Positions 44,924 through 54,146 of a stretch of 64,000 bases of DNA are shown here, one piece after another (position 1 is the first letter of the stretch; the number at the start of each line of letters is the position of its first letter). Source of the stretch: Marinobacter halotolerans (lineage in GTDB: Bacteria > Pseudomonadota > Gammaproteobacteria > Pseudomonadales > Oleiphilaceae); the NCBI RefSeq assembly GCF_008795985.1, contig NZ_VMHP01000001.1, positions 1,054,001 to 1,118,000 of the forward strand, given 5' to 3'. The translations under genes were made by a program, and so were the position numbers. The notes below the pieces were generated by a model. It ran no database searches. It was given only the letters and a program-made list of their open reading frames with translations, and was not told the DNA's origin.

Positions 44924-45850
44924 ATGCGCAAACTCATCACTTCTGCAGTGATCATGGGCTGTATGGTGCTTGGTGCACCGACGCTCAGCCATGCCAGCTA
45001 TACCGATACCAGGCATCCCATTGTTCTGGTACACGGTGTGACCGGTTTCAATACCCTCGGCGGCCTTATCAACTACTTTCACGATATTCCCTGGAATCTG
45101 GAGCGCAGTGGCGCCCAGGTGTATTCCGCCAGCGTTTCCTTCGTGAACAGCAGCGAGCAAAGGGGCCAGCAGCTGGCCAACTATGTCAACGGGCTTGGGC
45201 ATTCCAAGGTCAACCTGATGGCACACAGCCAGGGCGCCCCCACCTCCCGCGTAACCGCGGCGCTGATTCCCCACAAGATTGCCTCGATCACTTCGATCAA
45301 CGGCGTTAACAAGGGTTCCAAAGTGGCGGACGTGGTGCGCGGCATCATTCCACCGGGCAGTTATGTTGAAGGTGGCGCACAGGCCATCGCCAACGCACTG
45401 GGGGATCTGGTGAATGCCCTGTCCAGTGCCGATAACCCGCAGAACGGCCTGGCCGCGCTGGAAACCCTGACCACCCGTGGCACCACCGATCTGAACAATG
45501 CCCTGGGCTGGAAAGGCGTGAACCGCTGGTCCTGCTCGGGCACGGCAGAGGATCAGTGGATCAACGGTAACCGCGTCAAGATGTTCTCCTGGACCGGTAA
45601 AGCCGTTTACACCAACTGGACCGACGTTTCCGACCCCTTCCTGGGCATCACCTCCCTGGCCTTTGGCAACGAGGACAGCGACGGGCTGGTGGGCGTATGC
45701 GCCACCAAGATGGGTAACGTGATTGGCACCCACTACGACATGAACCATGTGGACGCCATCAACCATATCTTCGGCGCCCGTTCCTGGTGGACCAACCCGG
45801 TCTCGCTGTATCGCAGCCAGGCAAACCGGTTGAAGAATCGCGGCCTGTAA
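44924..45850 (+). CDS. Secreted triacylglycerol lipase (family I)
   Basis: A 308-aa exported lipase. The signal peptide (LITSAVIMGCMVLGAPTLSHA) is cleaved near residue 24. The mature protein opens with the oxyanion motif HPIVLVHGVTGF. The nucleophile is S102 in AHSQG, the likely catalytic acid is D253 (EDSDGLV) and the histidine H275 (DMNHVDAIN); C204 and C259 match the family disulfide. It is the group that needs a foldase and type II secretion; the foldase gene follows directly. AGGAG precedes ATG 44924. The normal AHSHGG motif is changed to AHSQGA, which is seen in some members. Confidence 0.93.
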   Translation: MRKLITSAVIMGCMVLGAPTLSHASYTDTRHPIVLVHGVTGFNTLGGLINYFHDIPWNLERSGAQVYSASVSFVNSSEQRGQQLANYVNGLGHSKVNLMAHSQGAPTSRVTAALIPHKIASITSINGVNKGSKVADVVRGIIPPGSYVEGGAQAIANALGDLVNALSSADNPQNGLAALETLTTRGTTDLNNALGWKGVNRWSCSGTAEDQWINGNRVKMFSWTGKAVYTNWTDVSDPFLGITSLAFGNEDSDGLVGVCATKMGNVIGTHYDMNHVDAINHIFGARSWWTNPVSLYRSQANRLKNRGL

Positions 45851-45950
45851 TTCACCCGTGAATTCTTATATCCGCAGGTCGCCGGCGCCCCTGACGGGCC
45901 CGGTGACCTCCGGTTCATGGATCTGACCGATGAAGTAGACGGTGCCTCCT

Positions 45951-47042
45951 ATGCCTGAACAGCCAACCGCGCTGAAACGCGCCATTTTTCCACTGATTGC
46001 ACTGATCCCCCTGGTCGCTGCCACCGTGTGGGTAATGACCGAAGACACCCCGCCCGCACCCGTGACCAGTTCCCAGGCGCCCGCGACGGACTCCGCTCCC
46101 GTTACCACAAAAGCGGATACCTCGCCCAAGCCCATTACTGCGCCAGCAAACAGCATTGCCTACCAGACGCCGACCTCTCTCGGAGACAAACCTTTCGCCT
46201 CGTCACTGGCGGGCACAGACATTGACGGCAGCCTGAAGGCAGACGCGAACGGCAACCTGATTGTGGATCTATCCACCAAAGACTTTTTTGATTACTTCCT
46301 GAATACCGTTGGGGAAGTGTCACCTGAGACGGCCCTGGCAGAAATCGAAGCCCTGGCCCGCAACAACCTGCCGGCGGCGGCCGCCGACCAGGCCATGGCC
46401 ATTCTTGACCAGTACCTGGACTACAAACAGCAGGCCGTGGAACTGGGGCGCCAGGGGCTGGACCCTTCCCGCCAGCAGGACCCGGACTATCAGCTACAGA
46501 TGCTTAAAACGGCGCTGTCGGACCTCAAGCAGATTCGCCGCAACGCCTTCGACCCGGCAACCCACGACGCCTTTTTCGGGCTGCAGGAAGCCTATGGCGA
46601 ATACACCCTGGCCCGCATTGAAATCCAGCAGCGGGAGGACCTGTCCGCCCAGAGCAAACAGACCCTGATGGACTGGCATCGCGAGCAGCTTCCCGAACCC
46701 CTGCGCAAAACCGAGAACGGCATGATCCGCGAGGCGGAAAAGAGCCGGCTACGTCAGGCCGCCATTGCCGAGGCCAGCTCGCCCAGTGAAGCCGGACAAC
46801 GTCTTCAGGCGCTTGGCGTGGCGCCGGAGCAGGCGGCAGAGGTTGTCGGCTACCTGCAAGAGCGCGAACAGTTCGACGCCCGGTTCCAGCAATACCAGCA
46901 GGCACTGGCCAGCCTGGAAAATGCCGGCATCAGCCAGGGGGATTTCGAGAGCCAGCAGAGCCAGCTCCTGAAGCAACACTTCGATAGCGAGCAGGCCCGC
47001 ACCTGGGCAAGACTCAAATCCCTGGATGGAAATTCGCCCTGA
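45951..47042 (+). CDS. lifO: Lipase chaperone (foldase)
   Basis: Steric chaperone of 363 aa that folds the neighbouring lipase in the periplasm while anchored in the inner membrane. An N-terminal anchor (IFPLIALIPLVAATVWVMTE) is followed by a Pro/Ala/Thr-rich flexible linker (to about residue 75), then the helical foldase domain. The Lif signature RxxFDYxLxxxGE is present in variant form as STKDFFDYFLNTVGE (about residues 105-119). ATG 45951 is chosen over GTG 45942; neither has a strong ribosome site. Gap of 100 bases after the lipase, so co-transcription is likely. Confidence 0.92.
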   Translation: MPEQPTALKRAIFPLIALIPLVAATVWVMTEDTPPAPVTSSQAPATDSAPVTTKADTSPKPITAPANSIAYQTPTSLGDKPFASSLAGTDIDGSLKADANGNLIVDLSTKDFFDYFLNTVGEVSPETALAEIEALARNNLPAAAADQAMAILDQYLDYKQQAVELGRQGLDPSRQQDPDYQLQMLKTALSDLKQIRRNAFDPATHDAFFGLQEAYGEYTLARIEIQQREDLSAQSKQTLMDWHREQLPEPLRKTENGMIREAEKSRLRQAAIAEASSPSEAGQRLQALGVAPEQAAEVVGYLQEREQFDARFQQYQQALASLENAGISQGDFESQQSQLLKQHFDSEQARTWARLKSLDGNSP

Positions 47043-47129
47043 TCCACGCAACGGACAATCGGTTTACCGTTCCGGGGCCCCGTAAGGTTAGACTGCTGAA
47101 AACAATAACCCTTCCGGGCAAAAAAACAG

Positions 47130-48854
47130 ATGACCATTGAACAATTGCGGCACCAGCAGGCCGTGGGCTTTCGCCGGCTGCGATTCCAGCCGGCGCTGGA
47201 GTCCCGGTACCGGGATATCCGCGATCAGGGTATTCGCGAGCGGGCACGGCCTGTGTCCGCCAGTGCGCTGGTGCTTTTCCTGGTGTACTCCCTGCTGGAC
47301 TGGGCAATGTTGCCAGACAGCCTGGCCCGCCAGACCGTTTTCATCCGACTTCTGATCACCTGCCCCACCATTTCACTGGTGTGGTGGCTCTCCTGGCAGC
47401 CCCTCAGACCCGGTGTTTTTCTTCGGTTCTACGGTTTGGCCTACCTGGTCGGCGGCCTGAGCGTGATCGCCATCATCGGCATTGCCCGTCTGGCGGAGTT
47501 CCCGCTGCCCTACGAGGGCATCCTGCTGATGCTGATGTTCGGCTACTTTGCCATGGGCATACCCTTCCGGCTGGTTTCCACCCTCTCGCTGATTCTGGTG
47601 CTGACCTATCTGGCCATGGAATATGTGACCGGCATGCCGCTGAATGAGCTGGCCATTAACGGTTTTTTTATCATGACCGCGAACATCATCGGCATGGTGG
47701 GTAGCTGGCTCAGCGAACACCGCCAGCGCGCCCATTTTCTGGACCGGCAGATGCTGGAGGCGCTGCGAAGCCAGGCGGAAAAGGAAAGCGAACGCAAGAC
47801 CAGCCTGATTACCGTCGCCAGCCACGATCTGCGCCAACCGCTGAACATCATCAGCCTGATTCTTGAGAACCTCCGAGCCGATTCCCTGCCGGCGGAACAG
47901 TCAGCGCTGGTGGACCGCCTGAAAACCTCCGTGGCCCACTTCAACGGCCTGCTGGCATCGGTACTGGATATTTCCCGCCTGCAGGAGGGTATGGTGAAGC
48001 CGGAAACCGAACCTCTGACGCCCGCCCGAGTGCTTGAGCAGTTGCAGCAAACCTGCGGGGAAAGGGCGAACAATCTGGGCGTCGAGATGGTTTTCCGGGA
48101 TGTCAGTGACGGCAAAGCGGTCATGGCAGACCCACAGCTGCTGCATCGCATCCTGCAGAATCTGGTGTTCAATGCGCTGGACCACAGTGCCGCCAGCCGG
48201 ATTGAAATCAGCGTTGGTTCAGCCGACGGGCAACTGGCGTTCACCGTCAGTGACAACGGGCGCGGCATTGATCAGGCCACCCGTGCCAGAATCTTCGACC
48301 CGTTTTTCCGCACCTGCCGATCGGACGACCCCGGACTGGGCCTGGGACTGGCGATTGTGCGGGAGCTTGCCGAATTGATGGATGGCACCTGTACGCTGGA
48401 TTCCGATACCGACAACGGTGCCTGTTTCCGGGTTGCACTGCCCGCCTGCCAGCCCCACCAGGTGACTGAAAACACCCTCTCTTTCTCTCCAGACAGTCCA
48501 CATCAGGGTCTTCTGGTGGTCGAGGATCACGACGAATCACGGCACTGGATGCAGCGGATTCTCAGCGGCTGGGGCTATGACGTGCATGCCTTTGCCAATG
48601 CCGAGCAGGCGCTTGAACATAGCGAAGGCCTGTCCAACGCCATTCTGGTGACCGATCTACACCTGCCGGGGGAACCGGGGGACCAGCTCTTTGCTACCCT
48701 CAGCCAGCGCCAGGCTATCAGTGGCGGCGTTATGGTGACCGCTGACACCTCCATGGCGGAGGGTTACAATCCATCGCGAAGGCTTTGGACCCTCCACAAA
48801 CCACTGCAGCCCATGCGGCTGCGGGCCGCGCTTCAGCAGTTGATGCGCCGCTAG
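47130..48854 (+). CDS. Hybrid sensor histidine kinase/response regulator
   Basis: A 574-aa membrane kinase. Residues about 40-200 hold some six hydrophobic helices without an obvious periplasmic domain, so the signal may be sensed in the membrane. The phosphoacceptor is H232 in ASHDLRQPLN; the ATPase has NLVFNALDHS, VSDNGRGID and GLGLGLAIVREL. The C-terminal receiver has acidic VEDHDES, acceptor D509 (VTDLHLPG), T in VMVTAD and K in LHKPLQP. It lies between the lipase foldase and a lipoprotein; the LuxR-type regulator opposite at 49488 is a candidate partner. Confidence 0.92.
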   Translation: MTIEQLRHQQAVGFRRLRFQPALESRYRDIRDQGIRERARPVSASALVLFLVYSLLDWAMLPDSLARQTVFIRLLITCPTISLVWWLSWQPLRPGVFLRFYGLAYLVGGLSVIAIIGIARLAEFPLPYEGILLMLMFGYFAMGIPFRLVSTLSLILVLTYLAMEYVTGMPLNELAINGFFIMTANIIGMVGSWLSEHRQRAHFLDRQMLEALRSQAEKESERKTSLITVASHDLRQPLNIISLILENLRADSLPAEQSALVDRLKTSVAHFNGLLASVLDISRLQEGMVKPETEPLTPARVLEQLQQTCGERANNLGVEMVFRDVSDGKAVMADPQLLHRILQNLVFNALDHSAASRIEISVGSADGQLAFTVSDNGRGIDQATRARIFDPFFRTCRSDDPGLGLGLAIVRELAELMDGTCTLDSDTDNGACFRVALPACQPHQVTENTLSFSPDSPHQGLLVVEDHDESRHWMQRILSGWGYDVHAFANAEQALEHSEGLSNAILVTDLHLPGEPGDQLFATLSQRQAISGGVMVTADTSMAEGYNPSRRLWTLHKPLQPMRLRAALQQLMRR

Positions 48855-48882
48855 TTATCCATTACCTGACGTAAGGAATTCC

Positions 48883-49479
48883 ATGACAAACAAAACTCCG
48901 CAGACACCGAGCATCACCCACCGGATCCTCAGGCTTGCCCTGCCGCTTCTACTCATGGTGGGCCTGGCCGGATGCGCCACCTCCGCCAGCAATCAGGACT
49001 CGCAGGCCCGGCAGGTCGGCACACTGGAGGGTTCACCGGTTCAGGTCACGACGGTGCCGCGGGCGACCTACTTTACCGGCGAATACGATCTTCCGGCTGA
49101 CGACATAGGCGCCCAAACCGGGCCGCTGGCAGAAAAGGTGGCCATCGCCGCCGTCAAAAAAGCCAAGCTGGACATTGTGGGTCCGCTGACGCTTTTCCTT
49201 CCCGACTGGCGCAAGCAGACCAGCGGGGAAGTGACTATTGGCGTGGGCTATCCGGTGACTGGCTCTGGCCAGATGGTGCCAAGATTCGAGCAGGACATTA
49301 AATCCGAATTTAAATGCCTTTCCGTCATCCGCAAGGCCGGCGTCGATAACAGCAGCGCCTGGAAAGAGCTGTATGTTATTGCCGAGCAAAAGGGCATGCA
49401 GGTGAGCGGCAACAATCGAACCGTTGTCACGCGAGGGGACGGCGGTTACCAGGTCGAACTGCAGCTGGGCCTGCTCTGA
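48883..49479 (+). CDS. Lipoprotein with GyrI-like effector-binding domain
   Basis: A 198-aa protein with a long N-terminal basic segment, then LALPLLLMVGLAGC, giving a lipidated C31. From about residue 60 the mature protein resembles a GyrI-like (SOUL/AraC effector-binding) domain: two repeats built on PRATYFTGEYDLPADD and KKAKLDIVGPLTLFLPDW, with VTIGVGYPVTGSGQMVPRF later. Such domains bind small hydrophobic ligands, but an outer-membrane-anchored version is unusual. It follows the hybrid kinase on the same strand by 28 bases and could be its sensor partner; that is inference. Confidence 0.7.
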   Translation: MTNKTPQTPSITHRILRLALPLLLMVGLAGCATSASNQDSQARQVGTLEGSPVQVTTVPRATYFTGEYDLPADDIGAQTGPLAEKVAIAAVKKAKLDIVGPLTLFLPDWRKQTSGEVTIGVGYPVTGSGQMVPRFEQDIKSEFKCLSVIRKAGVDNSSAWKELYVIAEQKGMQVSGNNRTVVTRGDGGYQVELQLGLL

Positions 49480-49487
49480 CCGGGCGC

Positions 49488-50156
49488 TTAACCCGAGATC
49501 AAACCCAGCGCCCGGGCTTCAGACACGCACTCGGTGCGGTTGTGCACGCCGAGATGAGCAAAAATCGCCTTGAGGTGGGTTTTAACCGTGTGTTCGGTGA
49601 GATTCAGCGTCTGACAGATACGTTTGTTGGGCAAACCCTGGGCCAGCAGGGTCAGGACCTCAAGTTGTCTCGGTGTGAGGCCATCAGCCTGGATCGGGGG
49701 CTGCTGCAAGGATGGGTAGAACAGCTCTCCCTGGCTGACCCGCTGGATCATTGTGATCAGGGTTCGGCGGTCGGCTGATTTCGGGAAGAAGCCCACCGCA
49801 CCGGCCGACTTTGCCGCCCGCACGGAGGTTTCGTCTTCGCGGCTGGAAATCACCACCACCGGCACGGGCATGCCCAGCCTTTCCAGCTCGGCAAACAGGG
49901 AAAGGCCGGCCTCGCCCTGCAGGCCGAGATCCAGCAGCACCAGTGAGGTTTCCGGCGATTTCTGCAGGTCACTGACCGCCTCGGCTATAGTGCCCACACA
50001 GGACACGGAACCGGCCAGCGACTCTTCTTCCAGAATGGCGGTCAGGCCAAACAGAAAAAATGGATGATCATCAACAATGAGTATCCGGGGCAGAAGATCA
50101 CTGCACCCGGATGACGGTGAGGCAGCAGTCGCCTCACCAGGCATTCCGGTATCCAT
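49488..50156 (-). CDS. LuxR/NarL-family response regulator
   Basis: A 222-aa two-domain regulator. The receiver has D-D in LIVDDHPFFL, the acceptor D in LVLLDLGLQG, S/T in VVISSRED and K in GFFPKSADR; the C-terminal LuxR-type helix-turn-helix is GLTPRQLEVLTLLAQGLPNKRICQTLNLTEHTVKTHLKAIF. GGAG lies 7 bases before ATG 50156. It converges on the GyrI-like lipoprotein gene with an 8-base gap and may act with the nearby hybrid kinase. Confidence 0.92.
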   Translation of the reverse strand: MDTGMPGEATAASPSSGCSDLLPRILIVDDHPFFLFGLTAILEEESLAGSVSCVGTIAEAVSDLQKSPETSLVLLDLGLQGEAGLSLFAELERLGMPVPVVVISSREDETSVRAAKSAGAVGFFPKSADRRTLITMIQRVSQGELFYPSLQQPPIQADGLTPRQLEVLTLLAQGLPNKRICQTLNLTEHTVKTHLKAIFAHLGVHNRTECVSEARALGLISG

Positions 50157-50381
50157 CGCTTGCTCCGCACGTTCTCTGTTGTTGTTACTGCGGTACCATT
50201 AACTATACGGGGCAAAATCCAGTCGGAACGTTGGCTGGTTAACAATTCTGTGACGCAGGTCCGTTATTCGGGCAGACCTGCACACCGCCGGTAAACCCTG
50301 ATACCCGATGTCCGTTTAACATCTAGAATTTCAGAATTGAGAACCTTCATTTCCAGGCAATTCAGGGCGACAACAAGGACA

Positions 50382-51677
50382 ATGGATATTCAGAACGATC
50401 ACCGTTATGCCATCAACCTCAACGTGCGGGGCATCCAGCCTTCAGCTACCCTGCGCATTAACGAGACCAGTAACCAGCTCAGAGCCGAAGGCCGGGACAT
50501 CATCAAGCTGGGCCTTGGCCAGTCACCGTTCCCGGTGCCCGAGCGAGTGGTTGCGGCTTTGCGGGACCATGCCCACGAAAAGGACTACCTGCCGGTCAAG
50601 GGTCTGAAAACTCTGCGCGAGGCTATCTCGAACTACGTTAACCGCAGTGAGCGCATGCGCTCGACCTGGGAAGACGTGCTGATCGGCCCCGGGTCGAAAG
50701 AGCTGCTGTTCATGCTGCAGCTGGCCTACTACGGCGACCTGCTGATTCCCCGGCCAAGCTGGGTATCCTACGCGCCCCAGGCCCGGATAATCGGCCGCTC
50801 GGTACACTGGCTGCCGACCCACGCCGAGAACAACTGGCAGCTGACCGCTGAGGAGCTGGACATCGTTTGCCGGGACGACCCCTCGCGCCCGCGCATTCTG
50901 ATTCTGAACTACCCGTCCAACCCCACCGGCTGCACCTACACGGAAGACCAGTTGCTGGCGATTGCCCATGTGGCCCGCAAGTACAAGATCATTCTGCTGT
51001 CGGACGAGATCTACGGCGAGGTGCACTTCGAAGGCAAACACAAGTCCATCGCCCGTTATTACCCCGAGGGCACGATTGTCAGCACCGGCCTGAGCAAGTG
51101 GGCCGGCGCGGGCGGATGGCGCCTGGGCACCTTTATTTTTCCGCCGGAGCTGCGCCCGCTTCAGGACGCCATGGCCATTATTGCCAGTGAAACCTACACC
51201 GCCACCAGCGCCCCGATACAACACGCCGCCATTGCGGCGTTCGACGGCGGCCCGGATCTGGACGAGTATCTGAAACAGTCCCGCCGGGTTCTCAAGGTGG
51301 TGGGCGAGTACCTGCATAAGCGGCTGTCGGCCATGGGTGCGGTGGTTCAGAAACCGGAAGGCGCCTTCTACCTGTTTCCGGACTTTTCCGGCTTCCGGGA
51401 AGCACTGGCGCGGCGGGACATCAAAACCAGCCAGGCCCTGTGCCAGTCCCTGCTGGAAAAGACCGGTGTGGCGATACTGCCGGCCAGCGATTTTGGCTTC
51501 GTGCCGGACCATCTCGCGGCGCGCCTGGCCTTTGTGGATTTCGACGGCGCCCAGGCCCTGGAATTGGCCGGCGGCCAGTACGCCGATACGGAACTGGACG
51601 AACACTTCGTGGACCAGGCCTGCCCCCGGCTGGTGACCGCCATGGATAAAATCGCCGCCTGGCTGGAGGAGCTTTAA
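50382..51677 (+). CDS. PLP-dependent aminotransferase, class I/II
   Basis: A 431-aa fold-type I aminotransferase. Start ATG 50382 (MDIQNDHRYA) follows AAGGA; a TTG at 50337 would add 15 residues without a ribosome site. The PLP contacts are N180 (NYPSNPTG), D208 and Y211 (SDEIYG), the Schiff-base lysine K239 (STGLSKWAGAGGWRLG) and R247. The specificity is not clear from sequence; aspartate- or alanine-type activity is most common for this branch. Its stop shares a base with the next start (TAATG), so the phosphatase gene is coupled. Confidence 0.88.
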   Translation: MDIQNDHRYAINLNVRGIQPSATLRINETSNQLRAEGRDIIKLGLGQSPFPVPERVVAALRDHAHEKDYLPVKGLKTLREAISNYVNRSERMRSTWEDVLIGPGSKELLFMLQLAYYGDLLIPRPSWVSYAPQARIIGRSVHWLPTHAENNWQLTAEELDIVCRDDPSRPRILILNYPSNPTGCTYTEDQLLAIAHVARKYKIILLSDEIYGEVHFEGKHKSIARYYPEGTIVSTGLSKWAGAGGWRLGTFIFPPELRPLQDAMAIIASETYTATSAPIQHAAIAAFDGGPDLDEYLKQSRRVLKVVGEYLHKRLSAMGAVVQKPEGAFYLFPDFSGFREALARRDIKTSQALCQSLLEKTGVAILPASDFGFVPDHLAARLAFVDFDGAQALELAGGQYADTELDEHFVDQACPRLVTAMDKIAAWLEEL

Positions 51678-52492
51678 TGCCGGACATCAACCGGATTGCC
51701 GAATTCGCCGAAGACCTGGCGCGCCGGGCAGGAGAACTGGTTCGTAAGGAGCGCGAGCAGAATACCCTGCGAACCGACTACAAACAGCAGACCGAGCTGG
51801 TCACCCATGCCGACGTCATGGCCGATGAAATGATCACCGGCGCTATACGCGAGCAGTTCCCGGACCACCGCATTATGTCGGAAGAGACCATGCCCGACCT
51901 GGAGCAGGCGGAGCAACTGGATACACCGCTGTGGATCATCGATCCCATCGACGGCACGGTGAACTACGCCTACGGCCACCCGCAGGTGGCGGTGTCCATT
52001 GCCTATGCGGAAAAAGGGCGGGTTCAGGTGGGGGTAGTTCACGCGCCCTTTTCAAAGGAAACTTTCCGGGCCGTTCTCGGCCAGGGTGCCACTCTGAACG
52101 GCGGGTTTATTAGCCACAGCGGCGCCACGGACCCGAGGCAATCACTCTTTGCCACCGGCTTTCCCTACACCAAGGACGCGCTGGAACCGTTGGTGAACCG
52201 GCTGAATGCCATGATTCACCGGTGCCGGGATTTACGGCGCATCGGCTCGGCGGCCCTGGATATATGCTGGGTGGCCTGCGGGCGGCTGGATATCTACTAC
52301 GAAAACGTTAGCCCCTGGGACTTTGCCGCGGCAAGGCTGATTGCCCTTGAGGCCGGCGCGACCGCCGGGCATTTCAGCGAGGTGCCGGAAGGCATGCCGG
52401 CGGATCTGTGGGGACGGGATATTCTGATTTCTGCGCCCGAGATATGGGAGCCGGTGCGACAGATTCTGCGCAAGGCCTCAGGCTACAAGTAG
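51677..52492 (+). CDS. Inositol monophosphatase family protein
   Basis: A 271-aa metal-dependent phosphatase of the IMPase / CysQ / FBPase fold. The metal motifs are visible: EET in RIMSEETMPD, IDPIDGTVNYAYGHP (the family DPxDGTxN), and WDFAAARLIALEAGA near the C-terminus. It may act on inositol phosphate, PAP or a sugar phosphate; the variant YAYGHP rather than the usual FxxG suggests it is not SuhB itself. Translationally coupled to the aminotransferase gene. Confidence 0.87.
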   Translation: MPDINRIAEFAEDLARRAGELVRKEREQNTLRTDYKQQTELVTHADVMADEMITGAIREQFPDHRIMSEETMPDLEQAEQLDTPLWIIDPIDGTVNYAYGHPQVAVSIAYAEKGRVQVGVVHAPFSKETFRAVLGQGATLNGGFISHSGATDPRQSLFATGFPYTKDALEPLVNRLNAMIHRCRDLRRIGSAALDICWVACGRLDIYYENVSPWDFAAARLIALEAGATAGHFSEVPEGMPADLWGRDILISAPEIWEPVRQILRKASGYK

Positions 52493-52498
52493 GTCGGA

Positions 52499-53086
52499 TC
52501 AGGCCCAGACGCCCTGGGCCACCGACGGCCAGCACTCTTCAAAATCGGCAGAGGGCTTGCGGGCGAAGGCGGAGCGGATAAACCGCTGAATCCGCCCCTC
52601 CAGAAACACCATCACCCAGTCGGCGCCACGAATGGCGCTGGTATTGAACTTCAGCCCCTGGCGGAGTTCCCCTTCCTTGATGATCTGGCGTATCTGGGTT
52701 TCCAGCCGTTCGAAAAACTGCGACGCCCGGCCGCGCAAGGCGTCGTTTTCACCCATCAGGGCGTCGCCGGTCAATACCGTGCACAGGCCCGGATTGCGCT
52801 CGGCGAAGATCAATACCAGATGCACCAGTTGCCTGAGCCTTACCTGGGCGTCGTCCTGTTCCTGCAGAATGGTCTGGCAGCGGGTGAACACCGCGTCTTC
52901 GGCAAACTCCACCAACGCTTCGAACATTTTCCGCTTGCTGGGAAAATGCCGGTAGAGCGCCGCCTCGGTGACGCCCACGGAGCGCGCCAGGCCGGCGGTG
53001 GTTATGCGGGCACCCGGGTCCTGCTCCAGCATTTCCAGCAGGCATTGCAGGATGGCATCACGACGACTTGGGGGCTGGTTGCTCAT
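52499..53086 (-). CDS. slmA: Nucleoid occlusion factor SlmA (TetR family)
   Basis: A 195-aa DNA-binding inhibitor of FtsZ assembly. The N-terminal HTH is ARITTAGLARSVGVTEAALYRHFPSKRKMFEALVEF, and the C-terminal half keeps SlmA-specific blocks: FAERNPGLCTVLTGDALMGENDALRGRASQFFERLETQIRQI, closely parallel to the E. coli protein. It converges on the inositol-phosphatase gene and is followed by thiG upstream on its own strand, separated by 6 bases. Confidence 0.9.
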   Translation of the reverse strand: MSNQPPSRRDAILQCLLEMLEQDPGARITTAGLARSVGVTEAALYRHFPSKRKMFEALVEFAEDAVFTRCQTILQEQDDAQVRLRQLVHLVLIFAERNPGLCTVLTGDALMGENDALRGRASQFFERLETQIRQIIKEGELRQGLKFNTSAIRGADWVMVFLEGRIQRFIRSAFARKPSADFEECWPSVAQGVWA

Positions 53087-53092
53087 AGGGTT

Positions 53093-53902
53093 TTAGAAAA
53101 AGGTCCCATCAAGCGGTGACGACGCGCTGGCGTAGAGTTTCTTGGGCATCCGCCCGGCAAGGTAGGCGTCACGGCCGGATTCAATCGCCAGGCGCATGGC
53201 CCTGGCCATACGGATCGGGTCACGGGCCTGGGCAATGGCGGTATTCATCAGCACGCCGTCGCAACCCAGCTCCATGGCCAGCGTCGCGTCGGATGCGGTG
53301 CCTACACCGGCATCCACCAGCACCGGCACATTCGCATTCTCGACAATCAGCCGGATGTTGTAGCGGTTCTGGATGCCCAGGCCGGAGCCAATCGGCGCGC
53401 CCAACGGCATGATGGCAATGCAGCCCATCTCTTCCAGGCGCTTGGCCAGCAGCGGGTCATCGGAACAGTACACCATCACCTCGAACCCGTCCTTGATCAG
53501 CGCCTCGGCCGCGACCAGGGTTTCGGTCATGTTGGGATAGAGGGTTTTCTCTTCCCCCAGCACTTCCAGCTTCACCAGGTTATGGCCGTCGAGCAGTTCC
53601 CGGGCCAGCTTGCAGGTGCGGATGGCGTCTTTCGCGGTGTAGCAGCCGGCGGTGTTGGGCAGCATGGTGTAGTTTGCTGGCGATACCACATCCAGGAGGC
53701 TCGGCTCGTCCGGATTCTGGCCCAGGTTGGTTCTGCGCACCGCAAAGGTGACGATTTCGGCGCCACTGGCTTCAATGGCGTGGCCGGTTTCTGCCAGGTC
53801 ACGATACTTGCCGGTGCCGACCAGAAGCCGTGACTGATAAACGCGGCCCGCTATCTCCAGCGGCCGGTCTTCGGGAAGCGGTCTTTCGGAGTATTCACTC
53901 AT
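53093..53902 (-). CDS. thiG: Thiazole synthase
   Basis: Thiamine biosynthesis enzyme of 269 aa that makes the thiazole phosphate from deoxyxylulose 5-phosphate, glycine-derived imine and the ThiS thiocarboxylate. Start ATG 53902 ([12 protein letters not shown]) has AAGG upstream; a longer frame overlaps thiS. Typical parts are [45 protein letters not shown] and [37 protein letters not shown]. It follows thiS by 40 bases on the same strand. Confidence 0.95.
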   Translation of the reverse strand: MSEYSERPLPEDRPLEIAGRVYQSRLLVGTGKYRDLAETGHAIEASGAEIVTFAVRRTNLGQNPDEPSLLDVVSPANYTMLPNTAGCYTAKDAIRTCKLARELLDGHNLVKLEVLGEEKTLYPNMTETLVAAEALIKDGFEVMVYCSDDPLLAKRLEEMGCIAIMPLGAPIGSGLGIQNRYNIRLIVENANVPVLVDAGVGTASDATLAMELGCDGVLMNTAIAQARDPIRMARAMRLAIESGRDAYLAGRMPKKLYASASSPLDGTFF

Positions 53903-53942
53903 GCTGATACCTTGAAATTCGTTGAATAAGCGGGTCTGACGA

Positions 53943-54143
53943 TCACCCGCCACCAATTGCGTGGACGACCTCTACCCGGTCGCCATCGCTGAGGCTGAAT
54001 CGGGGATGTTCGCTGCGGGGTACAATGTCCTCGTTGACCTCTACCGCCAGCCGTCTGCCTTCCAGTTCCATCCGCTGGATCAGGTCCGAGACCGTTGCGC
54101 CGTCGCCGAATTCCATGGACTGGCCGTTTACCTGAATCTGCAT
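53943..54143 (-). CDS. thiS: Sulfur carrier protein ThiS
   Basis: A 66-aa ubiquitin-fold carrier that is adenylated and thiocarboxylated at its C-terminus to supply sulfur for the thiazole ring. It ends in HAIGGG, so the required Gly-Gly terminus is present (with an extra Gly). [12 protein letters not shown] and [14 protein letters not shown] are the family pattern. Upstream of thiG on the same strand and 3 bases after the DUF423 gene. Confidence 0.94.
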   Translation of the reverse strand: MQIQVNGQSMEFGDGATVSDLIQRMELEGRRLAVEVNEDIVPRSEHPRFSLSDGDRVEVVHAIGGG

Positions 54144-54146
54144 TTT

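Noticed and set aside
50523-51605. 360-codon minus-strand frame across the aminotransferase gene
   Set aside because: Antisense shadow; the plus-strand gene has all PLP motifs.
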